From: Rossellomorea sp. y25
GTDB taxonomy: Bacteria; Bacillota; Bacilli; Bacillales; Bacillaceae_B
Direction: 5' to 3'
Length of the DNA stretch: 64,000 nucleotides
Assembly (NCBI RefSeq): GCF_038049935.1
Contig: NZ_CP145886.1
Location: 2,984,501 to 3,048,500 of the forward strand
Shown: piece after piece, positions 25,631 to 34,242 of the stretch
Layout of the letters: each line of letters begins with the position of its first letter
Numbering within the stretch: the stretch's first letter is position 1
Translations under genes and position numbers: made by a program
Notes under the pieces: generated by a model
The model's input: the letters and a program-made list of their open reading frames with translations, nothing else
What the model was told of the DNA's origin: nothing
Database searches by the model: none

Positions 25631-27942
25631 CTTTTTATGCCTTCTACTTTTGATTGTAGAAGTACATCATCGTACACGTGGATGGTTTGATCCGCGATTC
25701 GATCCCAGCTAAACATGGATTGGGCCATTTTGAAACCGAGATTTCCTAGCTGTTCCGATTTTAAGGGATTTTCAATTAATGAGACCAATTGTGTATAAAG
25801 ACTTTGTTCATGATTGGGCTCAAATAATAAGCCGGTTTGCTCATGTTTCACGATTGATTTCAGTCCTCCCGTATTTGATGCCACCACCCCTTTACGGAAA
25901 GCCATTGCTTCCAGTGCAACAATGCCGAATGGCTCGTAAAGGCTTGGAAAGATCACGGCTAAACAATTCTTCAAATAGTCATTCCGCTCCCTATCGGAAA
26001 TGTATCCGATGAAAGACACACAGTCACTCAATTCTTCTTGGTCTACCACTTGACGATAGTGCTCTAGCATTGGACCTTTCCCAGCTATGATAAATGAGAT
26101 AGTAAATCCTTCTCTCTTTAACTGTGAGGCTACGCGGATAATCGTGTCGAATCCTTTTTCATGAACCATCCGTCCGATTGAAAAGAAATACGGAGTGGAG
26201 CGCTGTTCAAAGCTATAAGGAGAAGATTGATCGAGTTTCTCCAATTCCACACCATTTGGTATCACCGCGATTGGAGCTTCGATGGTAAATAAGCTCTTGA
26301 TTTCCTCTTTCATATGCTCGCTGCACACGATAAGATGGTCCGATGCACCAATAAGAAGCTGCTCTTCCCGGTGAATCTTGTGTTGCAAATCGGTATAAAT
26401 CCCCTGATTACGTCCATGTTCCGTAGCATGAATGGTTGTGATGAGCGGAACCCTATAATACTCTTTCAATTTCATCGCTGAAGTGGACACAATCCAATCA
26501 TGGGCATGAATATGAGTGATTCTTTCATCTTCCATCAGATCATGAGCGTAATGAATGAACGCCTGATTTAAATCAAATACCCACTTAAAGAAATCTTCTT
26601 CATATGGATGTAATGGGTGTACACGGTGAATCGTAACCCCTTCCATTTTCTCAAGTGACAGGGCATCATTTGCTTTGGTCGTAAGAACGTGTACCTGTTT
26701 CCCTTTTTTCACAAGATTATTAGCCAGATCATACACATGCCTCGAGAGTCCCCCCACAATATTCGGAGGATATTCCCATGAGAGAAGGAGAACAGAATCC
26801 TGTTTCTCCTCCTTTTCTTCTGCATTCCCTGCGAAGAGCTTTTCAAGGATTTCATCAGACGGAAAGGGAACGACCCTTTTGCGATGAAGGAATAAATGTT
26901 CATCCTTCTGCCCTTCCAGTATCAAATCAAGTAAGCTGTCAAAGTGAACAGACGTCAAGCCATTTTGAATATTCAAACCTTCGAGGCTTGCTACCCATTC
27001 CCTCAGCAGTTGATGTGTCCACTCTGTCGGTTCTGCCGATGAATACAGATTGTCAAGTTTCTCTTCCATACGATGGACCATTCGAATATTCTTCATGGCC
27101 GTGTCAGATAGAATCGGGGTTTGCTTCTCCATTCCAAGATATCCAAAACCTACTCTGGAAAGAGCAGTAGAAGATTCCATCTTCTCCTCTAATGAGTGTG
27201 TGAACTCTTTGGTATTTAATTCAGCGTAGCTTTCTCTATTCTCTATGAAAACAATCGAGAGGGAATGACCGTTCTCTTCCAATGCTCCTATTCTGCCCTC
27301 TGAAACCGGTATTAATTTTAAGCCCCTTGGTGTTCTGATTACACCGCTGTCACGTTCTTTTTCACTATGTTCATACGAATAGGAGGAGATAAATGTGTAT
27401 TCGATTCCTTGCTTAGTAAGGTATAAGTCAATACCCGGTACATACGCTGCCTGTGGTAACCAAAAAACCTTTGGAATCATTTGAAAATACTGCTTATACA
27501 ACAATGTACTCATTCGAACCTGAGATTCGATCGCTCTCGGGGTCCTGTAGTGAGTCAATGGGAATGAGCTTACCGTCGTAGGGATCACAGTGGCTTTGCC
27601 TTCAACCACCAGAGTCTTGTAGGCTTGTACGAAATTCATGTCATGGGTTGACCATTGAGAATAAATCAGCTGCCATTTACTCTTTTCATGCGGCTCGGCT
27701 TGCAGAAGGTTGGCTTGAATGATTGAATGGGCTTTCTCTTTAAACTCTTCACTCATAAAAAGTGAAAAGAGGGTAGGGTTCACCACAACAGGTATTGGGG
27801 ATGCTTCATTTCGTTGAAGGAGATCTAACAGTGCACTATTTTCGATAAGTATAGAAGTGAGAAGATCTTCCCGTTCGTTACATTGTGAAAAAGTCAGTTC
27901 GTTAAATTGTGGATATATAATCACTGCCGACGGTCCTTTCAT
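25627..27942 (-). CDS. GH57-like / GT4 fusion, right copy
   Basis: Identical to 14335-16650; the Gln in WLPQAAY is present in both copies, so the loss of the nucleophile predates the duplication. Confidence 0.85.
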   Translation of the reverse strand: MKGPSAVIIYPQFNELTFSQCNEREDLLTSILIENSALLDLLQRNEASPIPVVVNPTLFSLFMSEEFKEKAHSIIQANLLQAEPHEKSKWQLIYSQWSTHDMNFVQAYKTLVVEGKATVIPTTVSSFPLTHYRTPRAIESQVRMSTLLYKQYFQMIPKVFWLPQAAYVPGIDLYLTKQGIEYTFISSYSYEHSEKERDSGVIRTPRGLKLIPVSEGRIGALEENGHSLSIVFIENRESYAELNTKEFTHSLEEKMESSTALSRVGFGYLGMEKQTPILSDTAMKNIRMVHRMEEKLDNLYSSAEPTEWTHQLLREWVASLEGLNIQNGLTSVHFDSLLDLILEGQKDEHLFLHRKRVVPFPSDEILEKLFAGNAEEKEEKQDSVLLLSWEYPPNIVGGLSRHVYDLANNLVKKGKQVHVLTTKANDALSLEKMEGVTIHRVHPLHPYEEDFFKWVFDLNQAFIHYAHDLMEDERITHIHAHDWIVSTSAMKLKEYYRVPLITTIHATEHGRNQGIYTDLQHKIHREEQLLIGASDHLIVCSEHMKEEIKSLFTIEAPIAVIPNGVELEKLDQSSPYSFEQRSTPYFFSIGRMVHEKGFDTIIRVASQLKREGFTISFIIAGKGPMLEHYRQVVDQEELSDCVSFIGYISDRERNDYLKNCLAVIFPSLYEPFGIVALEAMAFRKGVVASNTGGLKSIVKHEQTGLLFEPNHEQSLYTQLVSLIENPLKSEQLGNLGFKMAQSMFSWDRIADQTIHVYDDVLLQSKVEGIKR

Positions 27943-28646
27943 GCCTTTTCCTCCTGATTCATTACATAATACGAATAGGTGCTCACATGCTCCACCCATT
28001 TCGGCTCTTTAATTAATCCTTGCTCATATTCAAATAACTCTTTCATACTATGATACTCCTGATGATGGGACGTTCTTGGGGTGTGGAGTACATTGGAACG
28101 AGTGAATGCAACAAAGTCACCGGACGGTAAGCGCAATCCAATTTCCATACAGTAGCTTCTGTTTTCCTTTAGACCATTTACAAACCAATCACTCTCCGTA
28201 TGGGGAACATATGAATCTGTGTATGTGTGGTGATTATGTCCGTTAAAGGAAATCGATGTAATATCATACAAACGAAGGACAAAAGGTTGAGGGTCATGAT
28301 TCATTTTAAAATGACTTTTTACTTGGCGAATCCATTCTTGAGTAATGTTCCAATAGCAATAGATTCGGGATGACGTTGAGAACATCATCGATAACTCAGT
28401 GGCACGCGGATTTTTTGCACGGCGCTTAGGCATCTTCCTTCCAAAAGAAGCTCTCCCTACACGCTTTTTCGGCGTTGTCGGCTCCATCACTTCTACCTGG
28501 GCAACCTCACTTCCAGATGAACTTTCAAGAGCCTTCTGATACTTCACCCACTGATATTGAACTTTCCCGACGGTGGTATTCAGCTCTTTGGCAATTTTCC
28601 TGAATGATACTCCTTGTTCTTTTAACCGAATGATTTCTGTGATCAA
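27939..28646 (-). CDS. HTH-DUF4912 protein, right copy
   Basis: Identical to 16647-17354, with the TTG start and AGGAGG site kept. The divergent region to the YqzD-like gene (28647-28998) is also the same. Confidence 0.8.
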   Translation of the reverse strand: MITEIIRLKEQGVSFRKIAKELNTTVGKVQYQWVKYQKALESSSGSEVAQVEVMEPTTPKKRVGRASFGRKMPKRRAKNPRATELSMMFSTSSRIYCYWNITQEWIRQVKSHFKMNHDPQPFVLRLYDITSISFNGHNHHTYTDSYVPHTESDWFVNGLKENRSYCMEIGLRLPSGDFVAFTRSNVLHTPRTSHHQEYHSMKELFEYEQGLIKEPKWVEHVSTYSYYVMNQEEKA

Positions 28647-28998
28647 AACAATTCCTCCTAAAGAGTAACCAAATATTATATAATTTCAATCTAAAAATTA
28701 TGACAATTATCTATGAATTCATCGTAACACCCTATTCAAAAACCTACAATAAACGCATTTTGTCGTATCTTGTTAAACGTGGTGATAATGGGGTTTATCA
28801 TGCATTTTTTTTGCAAATTATTATGCTGAAATGATAATAAAGCGATTACATTTTTAGAACGACAAGATTCTTTCATAATTGCCCAATGGAATTCGACAAA
28901 ATATTGGTTAAATCCACAAATTTATCCTTCCATCTTATAGAGATAAGCCACTATCTATGCTATAACTAAAGAAGAATAATACTGCATGAGGTGATTTA

Positions 28999-29346
28999 GT
29001 GGATTTACTATTCATCGGATTAGTAAGTTTCTCAATCCTATTACTAGTCATTTCGTTTTTCCAACGGGATAGGTATCGAGATATTGAAAAAGATATGGAA
29101 GAATTATCAATTAATTTCCTTCAGGAACATTATCAGTTAAAGAAAAGAATACGGGTACTGGAAGAAGAGCTGATGGTGGATGGCGATGCCCCTTTCAAAA
29201 GGGCAACCCCTGCCAGGAAACCCATTCACGAGGTTGTAAAAAACCAAGTCATTGCATTATACCAACAAGGAATACCTGTCGAACAAATCGCAAAGCAATC
29301 TGCACTTTCTAAATCTGAAGTCCAGCAAATTATTTCGAAGCTATAA
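28999..29346 (+). CDS. YqzD-like membrane-anchored HTH protein, right copy
   Basis: Identical to 17707-18054, with the same GTG start and GAGGTGAT site. It converges on the phoU that is still part of the native pst operon. Confidence 0.75.
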   Translation: MDLLFIGLVSFSILLLVISFFQRDRYRDIEKDMEELSINFLQEHYQLKKRIRVLEEELMVDGDAPFKRATPARKPIHEVVKNQVIALYQQGIPVEQIAKQSALSKSEVQQIISKL

Positions 29347-29389
29347 TATAAGATTCATTCATACTTCATTCAAGAAATCGAACAATCAT

Positions 29390-29423
29390 AAAAAAAGCTG
29401 CCCTGGTTATGGGCAGCTTTTTT
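29390..29423. terminator. Bidirectional terminator ending the pst operon, right copy
   Basis: Same GCTGCCC/GGGCAGC stem with T-runs on both sides as at 18098-18131. Here it closes the intact pstSCAB-phoU transcript. Confidence 0.92.
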
Positions 29424-29433
29424 CATCTGAAGA

Positions 29434-30093
29434 CTATTCATTCAAGTCGTAACGACGACCTTTCACAAGATAGAACACACCTTCTGCAATGTTTGTTGAA
29501 TGATCCGCAGCTCTTTCAAGGTATCTGCAAATGAAAGAGAGCTGAGTAATCTGAGCCGTGAATTCAGGTTTTTCTTTATTGAGTGTCAGAAGCTCTACAA
29601 TCGTTTCACCATATAAGTCATCAACTTTATCATCCATATCAGCAATTCTCTTCGCTTTCGCCACATCTTCCTCGACAAACGACTCCAATGTGAGCTGAAT
29701 CATTTCAGATGTTAATGCGTGCATTTCCTTAATATGATGAATCGGTTTGATCAGAGGTTCATTCCCAATACGAATCGTTGATTTCGCTACATTTACAGCG
29801 AAATCTGCGATTCTTTCCAAGTCTGAAGCGATTTTGATTGCTACAATGATTCTTCTTAAATCTGTTGCGACCGGCTGTTGTTTAGCTATTGTCAGAATGG
29901 CTAAATCATTGATTTCCTCTTCCAGATCATCGGCTTTTTGGTCACCTTCGATAATGGCAAGTGCCGTATCAACATCCTTCTCTTCCAAAGCCACAATACT
30001 TCTTTCAAGTGCAATCTTTGCAATATTCCCCAAGTCCATTAGTTTGGTTTGAAGTTCTTTTAAATTCGCATCAAATTGTCCTCTTACTGCCAT
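29434..30093 (-). CDS. phoU: PhoU, right copy (native operon position)
   Basis: Identical to 18142-18801. It is 87 bases after the pstB stop and before the bidirectional terminator, so this is the copy expected to be co-transcribed with pstSCAB under PhoP control. Confidence 0.95.
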   Translation of the reverse strand: MAVRGQFDANLKELQTKLMDLGNIAKIALERSIVALEEKDVDTALAIIEGDQKADDLEEEINDLAILTIAKQQPVATDLRRIIVAIKIASDLERIADFAVNVAKSTIRIGNEPLIKPIHHIKEMHALTSEMIQLTLESFVEEDVAKAKRIADMDDKVDDLYGETIVELLTLNKEKPEFTAQITQLSFICRYLERAADHSTNIAEGVFYLVKGRRYDLNE

Positions 30094-30180
30094 GATTATG
30101 CCCCTTCCTATTTCAACACTTTAGCTTCTCAATAGTAGGAATTAAACACCTATTGGTATTTATCCTTCTTTGAATGTGAA

Positions 30181-30993
30181 TTATCCGAAACGACCAGAAA
30201 TATAGTCTTCTGTACGCTTATCAGATGGAGTAGAGAAGATTTTATCGGTTTTGTCAAATTCAACTACTTCCCCGTTCAGGAAGAAGGCTGTGCGATCAGA
30301 AATACGTGCAGCCTGTTGCATATTATGGGTAACAATAATAATACTGTATTCTGATTTCAACTCTTGAACAAGTTCTTCAATCTTTAATGTAGAAATCGGA
30401 TCAAGAGCAGAAGTAGGTTCATCCATTAGAATGACATCCGGCTCAATAGCAAGACATCTTGCTATACAAATACGCTGCTGCTGTCCACCCGATAATCCAT
30501 ATGCATTTTGATTCAGACGATCTTTCACTTCATCCCAAATCGCTGCTCCCCTTAAGCTTTTTTCAACAATTTCATCCAGAACTTTTTTGTTTTTAATTCC
30601 GTGGATTCGTGGACCATATGCTATGTTGTCATAAATCGACTTCGGGAACGGATTAGGTTTTTGGAAGACCATTCCTACCTTGGTTCTTAATTCCTCAACT
30701 CGGTAATTACGATCAAAAATATTACGCTCACGATAAAGGATATCACCTGATGTTTTTACACTTGGGATCAGCTCGATCATACGATTCAGTGTTTTAATAT
30801 AAGTGGATTTACCACAGCCTGATGGACCAATGATTGCCGTCACTTCATTTTCCATAATATCTAAATCAATATTTTTTAACGCATGATTTGTACCGTACCA
30901 TAAGTTTAGCTGCTTTGTTTGATATACAGGCTCTTTTCCCACTGAACTTTTGCTCGTACCTCTTTTATTGTTGTTCACCATTGTTGTTTCCAT
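30181..30993 (-). CDS. pstB: Phosphate ABC transporter ATPase PstB, right copy (native)
   Basis: The 270-residue ATPase starts at ATG 30993 (METTM), with AAGGAGGC about 9 bases upstream, and sits 46 bases after the pstA stop. It powers phosphate import through PstC/PstA. All ATPase motifs are the same as in the left copy. B. subtilis has two adjacent pstB genes (pstBA, pstBB); only one is present here in the operon itself. Confidence 0.96.
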   Translation of the reverse strand: METTMVNNNKRGTSKSSVGKEPVYQTKQLNLWYGTNHALKNIDLDIMENEVTAIIGPSGCGKSTYIKTLNRMIELIPSVKTSGDILYRERNIFDRNYRVEELRTKVGMVFQKPNPFPKSIYDNIAYGPRIHGIKNKKVLDEIVEKSLRGAAIWDEVKDRLNQNAYGLSGGQQQRICIARCLAIEPDVILMDEPTSALDPISTLKIEELVQELKSEYSIIIVTHNMQQAARISDRTAFFLNGEVVEFDKTDKIFSTPSDKRTEDYISGRFG

Positions 30994-31039
30994 ATTTGAA
31001 AGCCTCCTTCATCCATTAAAACCAAATTAATAAGCGAAA

Positions 31040-31918
31040 TTAATATCTCTTTTGAAACTTATTACGAATCAGCACTGCGATCGAGTTCATGAGTAACAGT
31101 AAACCTAACAGGATGATAATTCCTGCAGCTGCCACATCATGGAAATCTGCTTGTGGACGTTTTGTCCAATCATAGATTTGCATTGGAAGTGCCGTAAATG
31201 TATCCAGGACGGAACCTGGTGTGAATAATAAGATCGTTGGTACACCGATAACAACAAGGGGGGCAGTTTCTCCGATTGCACGGGAAAACGCTAATATGCT
31301 CCCTGTCAATATTCCCGGTATTGCGGCTGGTAAAACGACTCTAGTAATGGTCTGCCATTTTGTAGCTCCCATACCATAAGATGCGTCCCTTAACTCTCTT
31401 GGTACTGAACGAATCGCTTCTTGTGCGGCAACAATGATAACTGGCAATATTAACAAACTCATGGTCAACCCTGCTGCCAAAACACTTTGACCAAGTGCAA
31501 AGGCACGGGCAAAAATCGTTAAACCTAAGAGACCAAACACAACAGAAGGAACCCCTGCAAGGTTTGATATATTTACTTTGATAAACTTATTGACTTTGTT
31601 TTGTTTAGCATATTCTTCTAAATAAATGGCCGTTCCCACTGCTATTATGAACGAAACTACAACAACTACGCACATCAGCCAAATCGTTCCTATAAAAGCA
31701 GCATAGATTCCTGCTTTTTCAGGGAACCTTGATCCCACACTTTGTAAAAACTGCAGATCCAAGTAACCAATTCCTTGAGTGAATACCCGATATAATAATA
31801 CACTTAACACGACCAAGCCAAATAATGTTGCCAGGAAGAAAAGCCCTTTAAAGACACTATTCACCATTAGCCTTGAAGACATCTTTTTTAAGACATTTTC
31901 ATGATTGATATACTTCAT
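31040..31918 (-). CDS. pstA: Phosphate ABC transporter permease PstA
   Basis: A 292-residue permease with six membrane helices and the binding-protein-dependent transport loop SYGMGATKWQTITRVVLPAAIPGILTG-type motif (EAA loop, about 175-205) that contacts PstB. ATG 31918 follows AGAGGAGTATTAATC and is 2 bases after the pstC stop. It lies just outside the right duplication edge. Confidence 0.95.
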   Translation of the reverse strand: MKYINHENVLKKMSSRLMVNSVFKGLFFLATLFGLVVLSVLLYRVFTQGIGYLDLQFLQSVGSRFPEKAGIYAAFIGTIWLMCVVVVVSFIIAVGTAIYLEEYAKQNKVNKFIKVNISNLAGVPSVVFGLLGLTIFARAFALGQSVLAAGLTMSLLILPVIIVAAQEAIRSVPRELRDASYGMGATKWQTITRVVLPAAIPGILTGSILAFSRAIGETAPLVVIGVPTILLFTPGSVLDTFTALPMQIYDWTKRPQADFHDVAAAGIIILLGLLLLMNSIAVLIRNKFQKRY

Positions 31919-31920
31919 GA

Positions 31921-32868
31921 TTAATACTCCTCTCTGAATCGCTTAGAGATGTATTGGGCAAGCAGGTTCATACCAAGCGTGAATAAGAATAAAGTGAAAC
32001 CTACTGCATAAATACTATAATAAATCGTCGTTCCATACCCTGCATCTCCTGTACTTACTTGAACGATATACGCCGTCATCGTTTGGATGGAGTCAGTAAC
32101 ATTCCAGGACAGATTCGGAGAAGCGCCAGCAGCAACCGTTACAATCATGGTCTCTCCAATTGCACGGGAAATGGCAAGAACAATGGATGCCACGATCCCT
32201 GATACGGCCGCTGGTAAAACAACCTTTAGTGCAACTTCTAACTTAGTTGCCCCTAATGCCTGTGCACCTTCACGAATGGAATTTGGAACAGACGACATCG
32301 CGTCTTCAGATAGAGAAGCAATCATGGGAATAATCATGATCCCAACTACAATTCCAGGACTCAATGCATTAAATATACTTAACGCAGGTATAAATGACTT
32401 CAATAAAGGAGTAACAAATGTTAGAGCAAAGAATCCAAATACAATCGTTGGAATCCCGGCTAACACTTCCAATATCGGTTTGATGAATCTTCTTGAACGA
32501 TCCGTTGCATACTCACTCAAATAAATGGCTGAAGCAAGTCCTATAGGCACTGCCACTACTACTGCAATCCCGGTAATCTTCAGTGTACCTGAGATCAAAG
32601 GAAGAATCCCATAGCTCGGATTTTGAATAGAAAAAGGAAACCATTCCGTTCCTGTTATGAAATCAAATACAGATACTCTCGAAAAGAACGTAAATGTTTC
32701 AAATATAAGCGTAAATACGATACCGATCGTGGTTAATACTGAAACCCCTGCTATTGCAAATAAGATCCATGGTATTGACTTCTCGAATGATCGATTAAAG
32801 CCTTTTCCTCTTTTTTGTGCAATCATCTCTGCAACAGAATATGATGATTCTTTTGAATTTGAAGCCAT
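31921..32868 (-). CDS. pstC: Phosphate ABC transporter permease PstC
   Basis: A permease of about 315 residues with six helices and an EAA loop (REGAQALGATKLEVALKVVL). The start is ATG 32868 (MASNSKESS), with AAGGGG 11 bases upstream; the longer frame to 32892 reads over that ribosome site and is not used. The 92-base gap to pstS contains a strong stem-loop. Confidence 0.94.
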   Translation of the reverse strand: MASNSKESSYSVAEMIAQKRGKGFNRSFEKSIPWILFAIAGVSVLTTIGIVFTLIFETFTFFSRVSVFDFITGTEWFPFSIQNPSYGILPLISGTLKITGIAVVVAVPIGLASAIYLSEYATDRSRRFIKPILEVLAGIPTIVFGFFALTFVTPLLKSFIPALSIFNALSPGIVVGIMIIPMIASLSEDAMSSVPNSIREGAQALGATKLEVALKVVLPAAVSGIVASIVLAISRAIGETMIVTVAAGASPNLSWNVTDSIQTMTAYIVQVSTGDAGYGTTIYYSIYAVGFTLFLFTLGMNLLAQYISKRFREEY

Positions 32869-32898
32869 AAAATGCAAACCCCTTTCATCCACATGACA

Positions 32899-32931
32899 AG
32901 ATGAGAAGCAAGTATTAGTCGCTTCTCATCT
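32899..32931 (-). promoter_or_regulatory. Stem-loop between pstS and pstC
   Basis: AGATGAGAAGC (32899-32909) and GCTTCTCATCT (32921-32931) form a perfect 11-bp stem with an 11-base loop. On the coding (minus) strand no T-run follows, so it is not a normal terminator; a role as a 3'-end protector of pstS mRNA or a partial attenuator is more likely. It would favour excess of the binding protein over the permeases. Confidence 0.75.
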
Positions 32932-32960
32932 GTTTTTTTGACTTTACCAACGATACTTGA

Positions 32961-33896
32961 TTATTTAAGACCCTCTAAGGCATCTTTAGCTTCCTTGATC
33001 TTCTCTTCCGGAAGACTCACATAGCCAACCGCTTCTGCCATTTCAGCAGAGTTATCAAGGGTGAATTTCATGAAATCATATACAGCTTCATTGTCTTTAA
33101 CAGAAGCGTTTTTAGCATATACGAACAATGGACGTGATAGTGGAGTATATTCCCCGCTCTCGATTGTTTCGTTATTCGGCTCGACACCATCAATTTTCAC
33201 TGCTTTAAGTTGATCCTTATTTGCAAGGTAGTAAGCATATCCGAAGAATCCAATTGCGTTTTTGTCACCTGTTACACCTTGTACAAGAACGTTATCATCT
33301 TCAGAAAGCTGAATGTTTTGTTTAACCATATCTTTTTCTTCTAAAACTGCTTCATTGAAGTAATCATATGTGCCTGAGTCAGTACCAGGAGAATAGAATT
33401 TCACTTCTTCATCCGGCCATTCCGGATTGATGTCAGACCATTTCTTAGTCTTTCCATCTTCTAGCCAAAGCTTTTGAAGATCTTCAACTGTCATATCTTC
33501 TGCCCAGTCGTTTTCTTTGTTAACAACGATTGTAAGACCATCTTTAGCAACTTCGAATTCAGTGAAATCAATACCAGCTTCTTCTAGCTTTTGCTTTTCT
33601 TCGTCTTTTATTGGACGGGAAGCGTTTGAAAGATCAGTTTCACCTGCGATGAATTTTTCAAATCCACCACCAGAACCGGATACACCGATTGATACTTTTA
33701 CATCAGGTTGTGTAGCTGCATACTCTTCGTTAACAGCTTCCATGATCGGAGCTACCGTTGATGAACCATCCATTTTTACGCTGCCGGATAGTTGTTCTTC
33801 TGAACCATTCTCTGCTCCACCTTGAGCACCACATGCTCCTAATACAAGAGCTGATCCGATCATTGCTGACATTGCCAGATACTTAAAGCTTTTCAT
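32961..33896 (-). CDS. pstS: Phosphate-binding lipoprotein PstS
   Basis: A 311-residue lipoprotein with signal and lipobox LGAC (Cys 22), then the phosphate-binding fold with the SGxSTVAP-type loop (KMDGSSTVAPIMEAV), SGSGGGFEKFI, and SPGTDSGTYDYF. It captures phosphate outside the cell and delivers it to PstC/PstA. It is the first gene of the operon, behind a tandem PhoP box. Confidence 0.96.
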   Translation of the reverse strand: MKSFKYLAMSAMIGSALVLGACGAQGGAENGSEEQLSGSVKMDGSSTVAPIMEAVNEEYAATQPDVKVSIGVSGSGGGFEKFIAGETDLSNASRPIKDEEKQKLEEAGIDFTEFEVAKDGLTIVVNKENDWAEDMTVEDLQKLWLEDGKTKKWSDINPEWPDEEVKFYSPGTDSGTYDYFNEAVLEEKDMVKQNIQLSEDDNVLVQGVTGDKNAIGFFGYAYYLANKDQLKAVKIDGVEPNNETIESGEYTPLSRPLFVYAKNASVKDNEAVYDFMKFTLDNSAEMAEAVGYVSLPEEKIKEAKDALEGLK

Positions 33897-33958
33897 TCCT
33901 AAATTCCCCCTAAGAAACTTGGTTGTTTTGTCCTACGAGTAATAGATTAATAGATGAG

Positions 33959-33997
33959 TGTTAATGAGGTTTTAACCGTTTGTAAAGGTTTTGTAAA
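33959..33997 (-). promoter_or_regulatory. Tandem PhoP-box upstream of pstS
   Basis: On the minus strand: TTTACA, 5 bases, TTTACA, 5 bases, TTAAAA, 5 bases, TTAACA. Four TT(A/T)ACA-like repeats with an exact 11-bp period match the PhoP-P binding pattern of Bacillus pho promoters. A TATTAC -10-like element follows about 14 bases later. This predicts induction of pstSCAB-phoU by phosphate starvation. Confidence 0.85.
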
Positions 33998-34190
33998 TTC
34001 GACATTTTTCTTCATTTCATCAGCTTTCCCATCCGCTTAAAACCCTCTAAACCCTTATTGAATATAGTGTTAGACAAGCTTTAATAAATTATGCATTTCT
34101 TTATATAATTGTTCCTGCTTTTTCCCCAGTCCCTTTTAATCCTAAGATCAGCATCCATGTTTCTTATGTTTAACATTCTTAGATGAATTC

Positions 34191-34235
34191 AAAAAAAGCT
34201 GATTTCCAGAAAGTCATTTCGTGGAAATCAGCTTA
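34191..34235 (-). terminator. Terminator after the PBP2A-type gene
   Basis: The minus strand pairs AAGCTGATTTCCA with TGGAAATCAGCTT, followed by seven T. It lies just past the stop at 34243. Together with the PhoP box it accounts for most of the 33897-34242 gap; no gene is seen there. Confidence 0.92.
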
Positions 34236-34242
34236 AGTCTGC

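Larger units (their letters stand above)
19698..30989. repeat. Tandem duplication, right copy (11,292 bp)
   Basis: Same orientation as and directly adjoining the left copy. It is one base shorter (A-run near 20320). Its right edge continues into the native pstB 5' end and pstA, so this copy holds the pst-operon-linked pstB and phoU. Confidence 0.97.

Noticed and set aside
32899..32940. Plus-strand terminator at the pstS-pstC hairpin
   Set aside because: A T-run follows only on the plus strand, where there is no gene to terminate.
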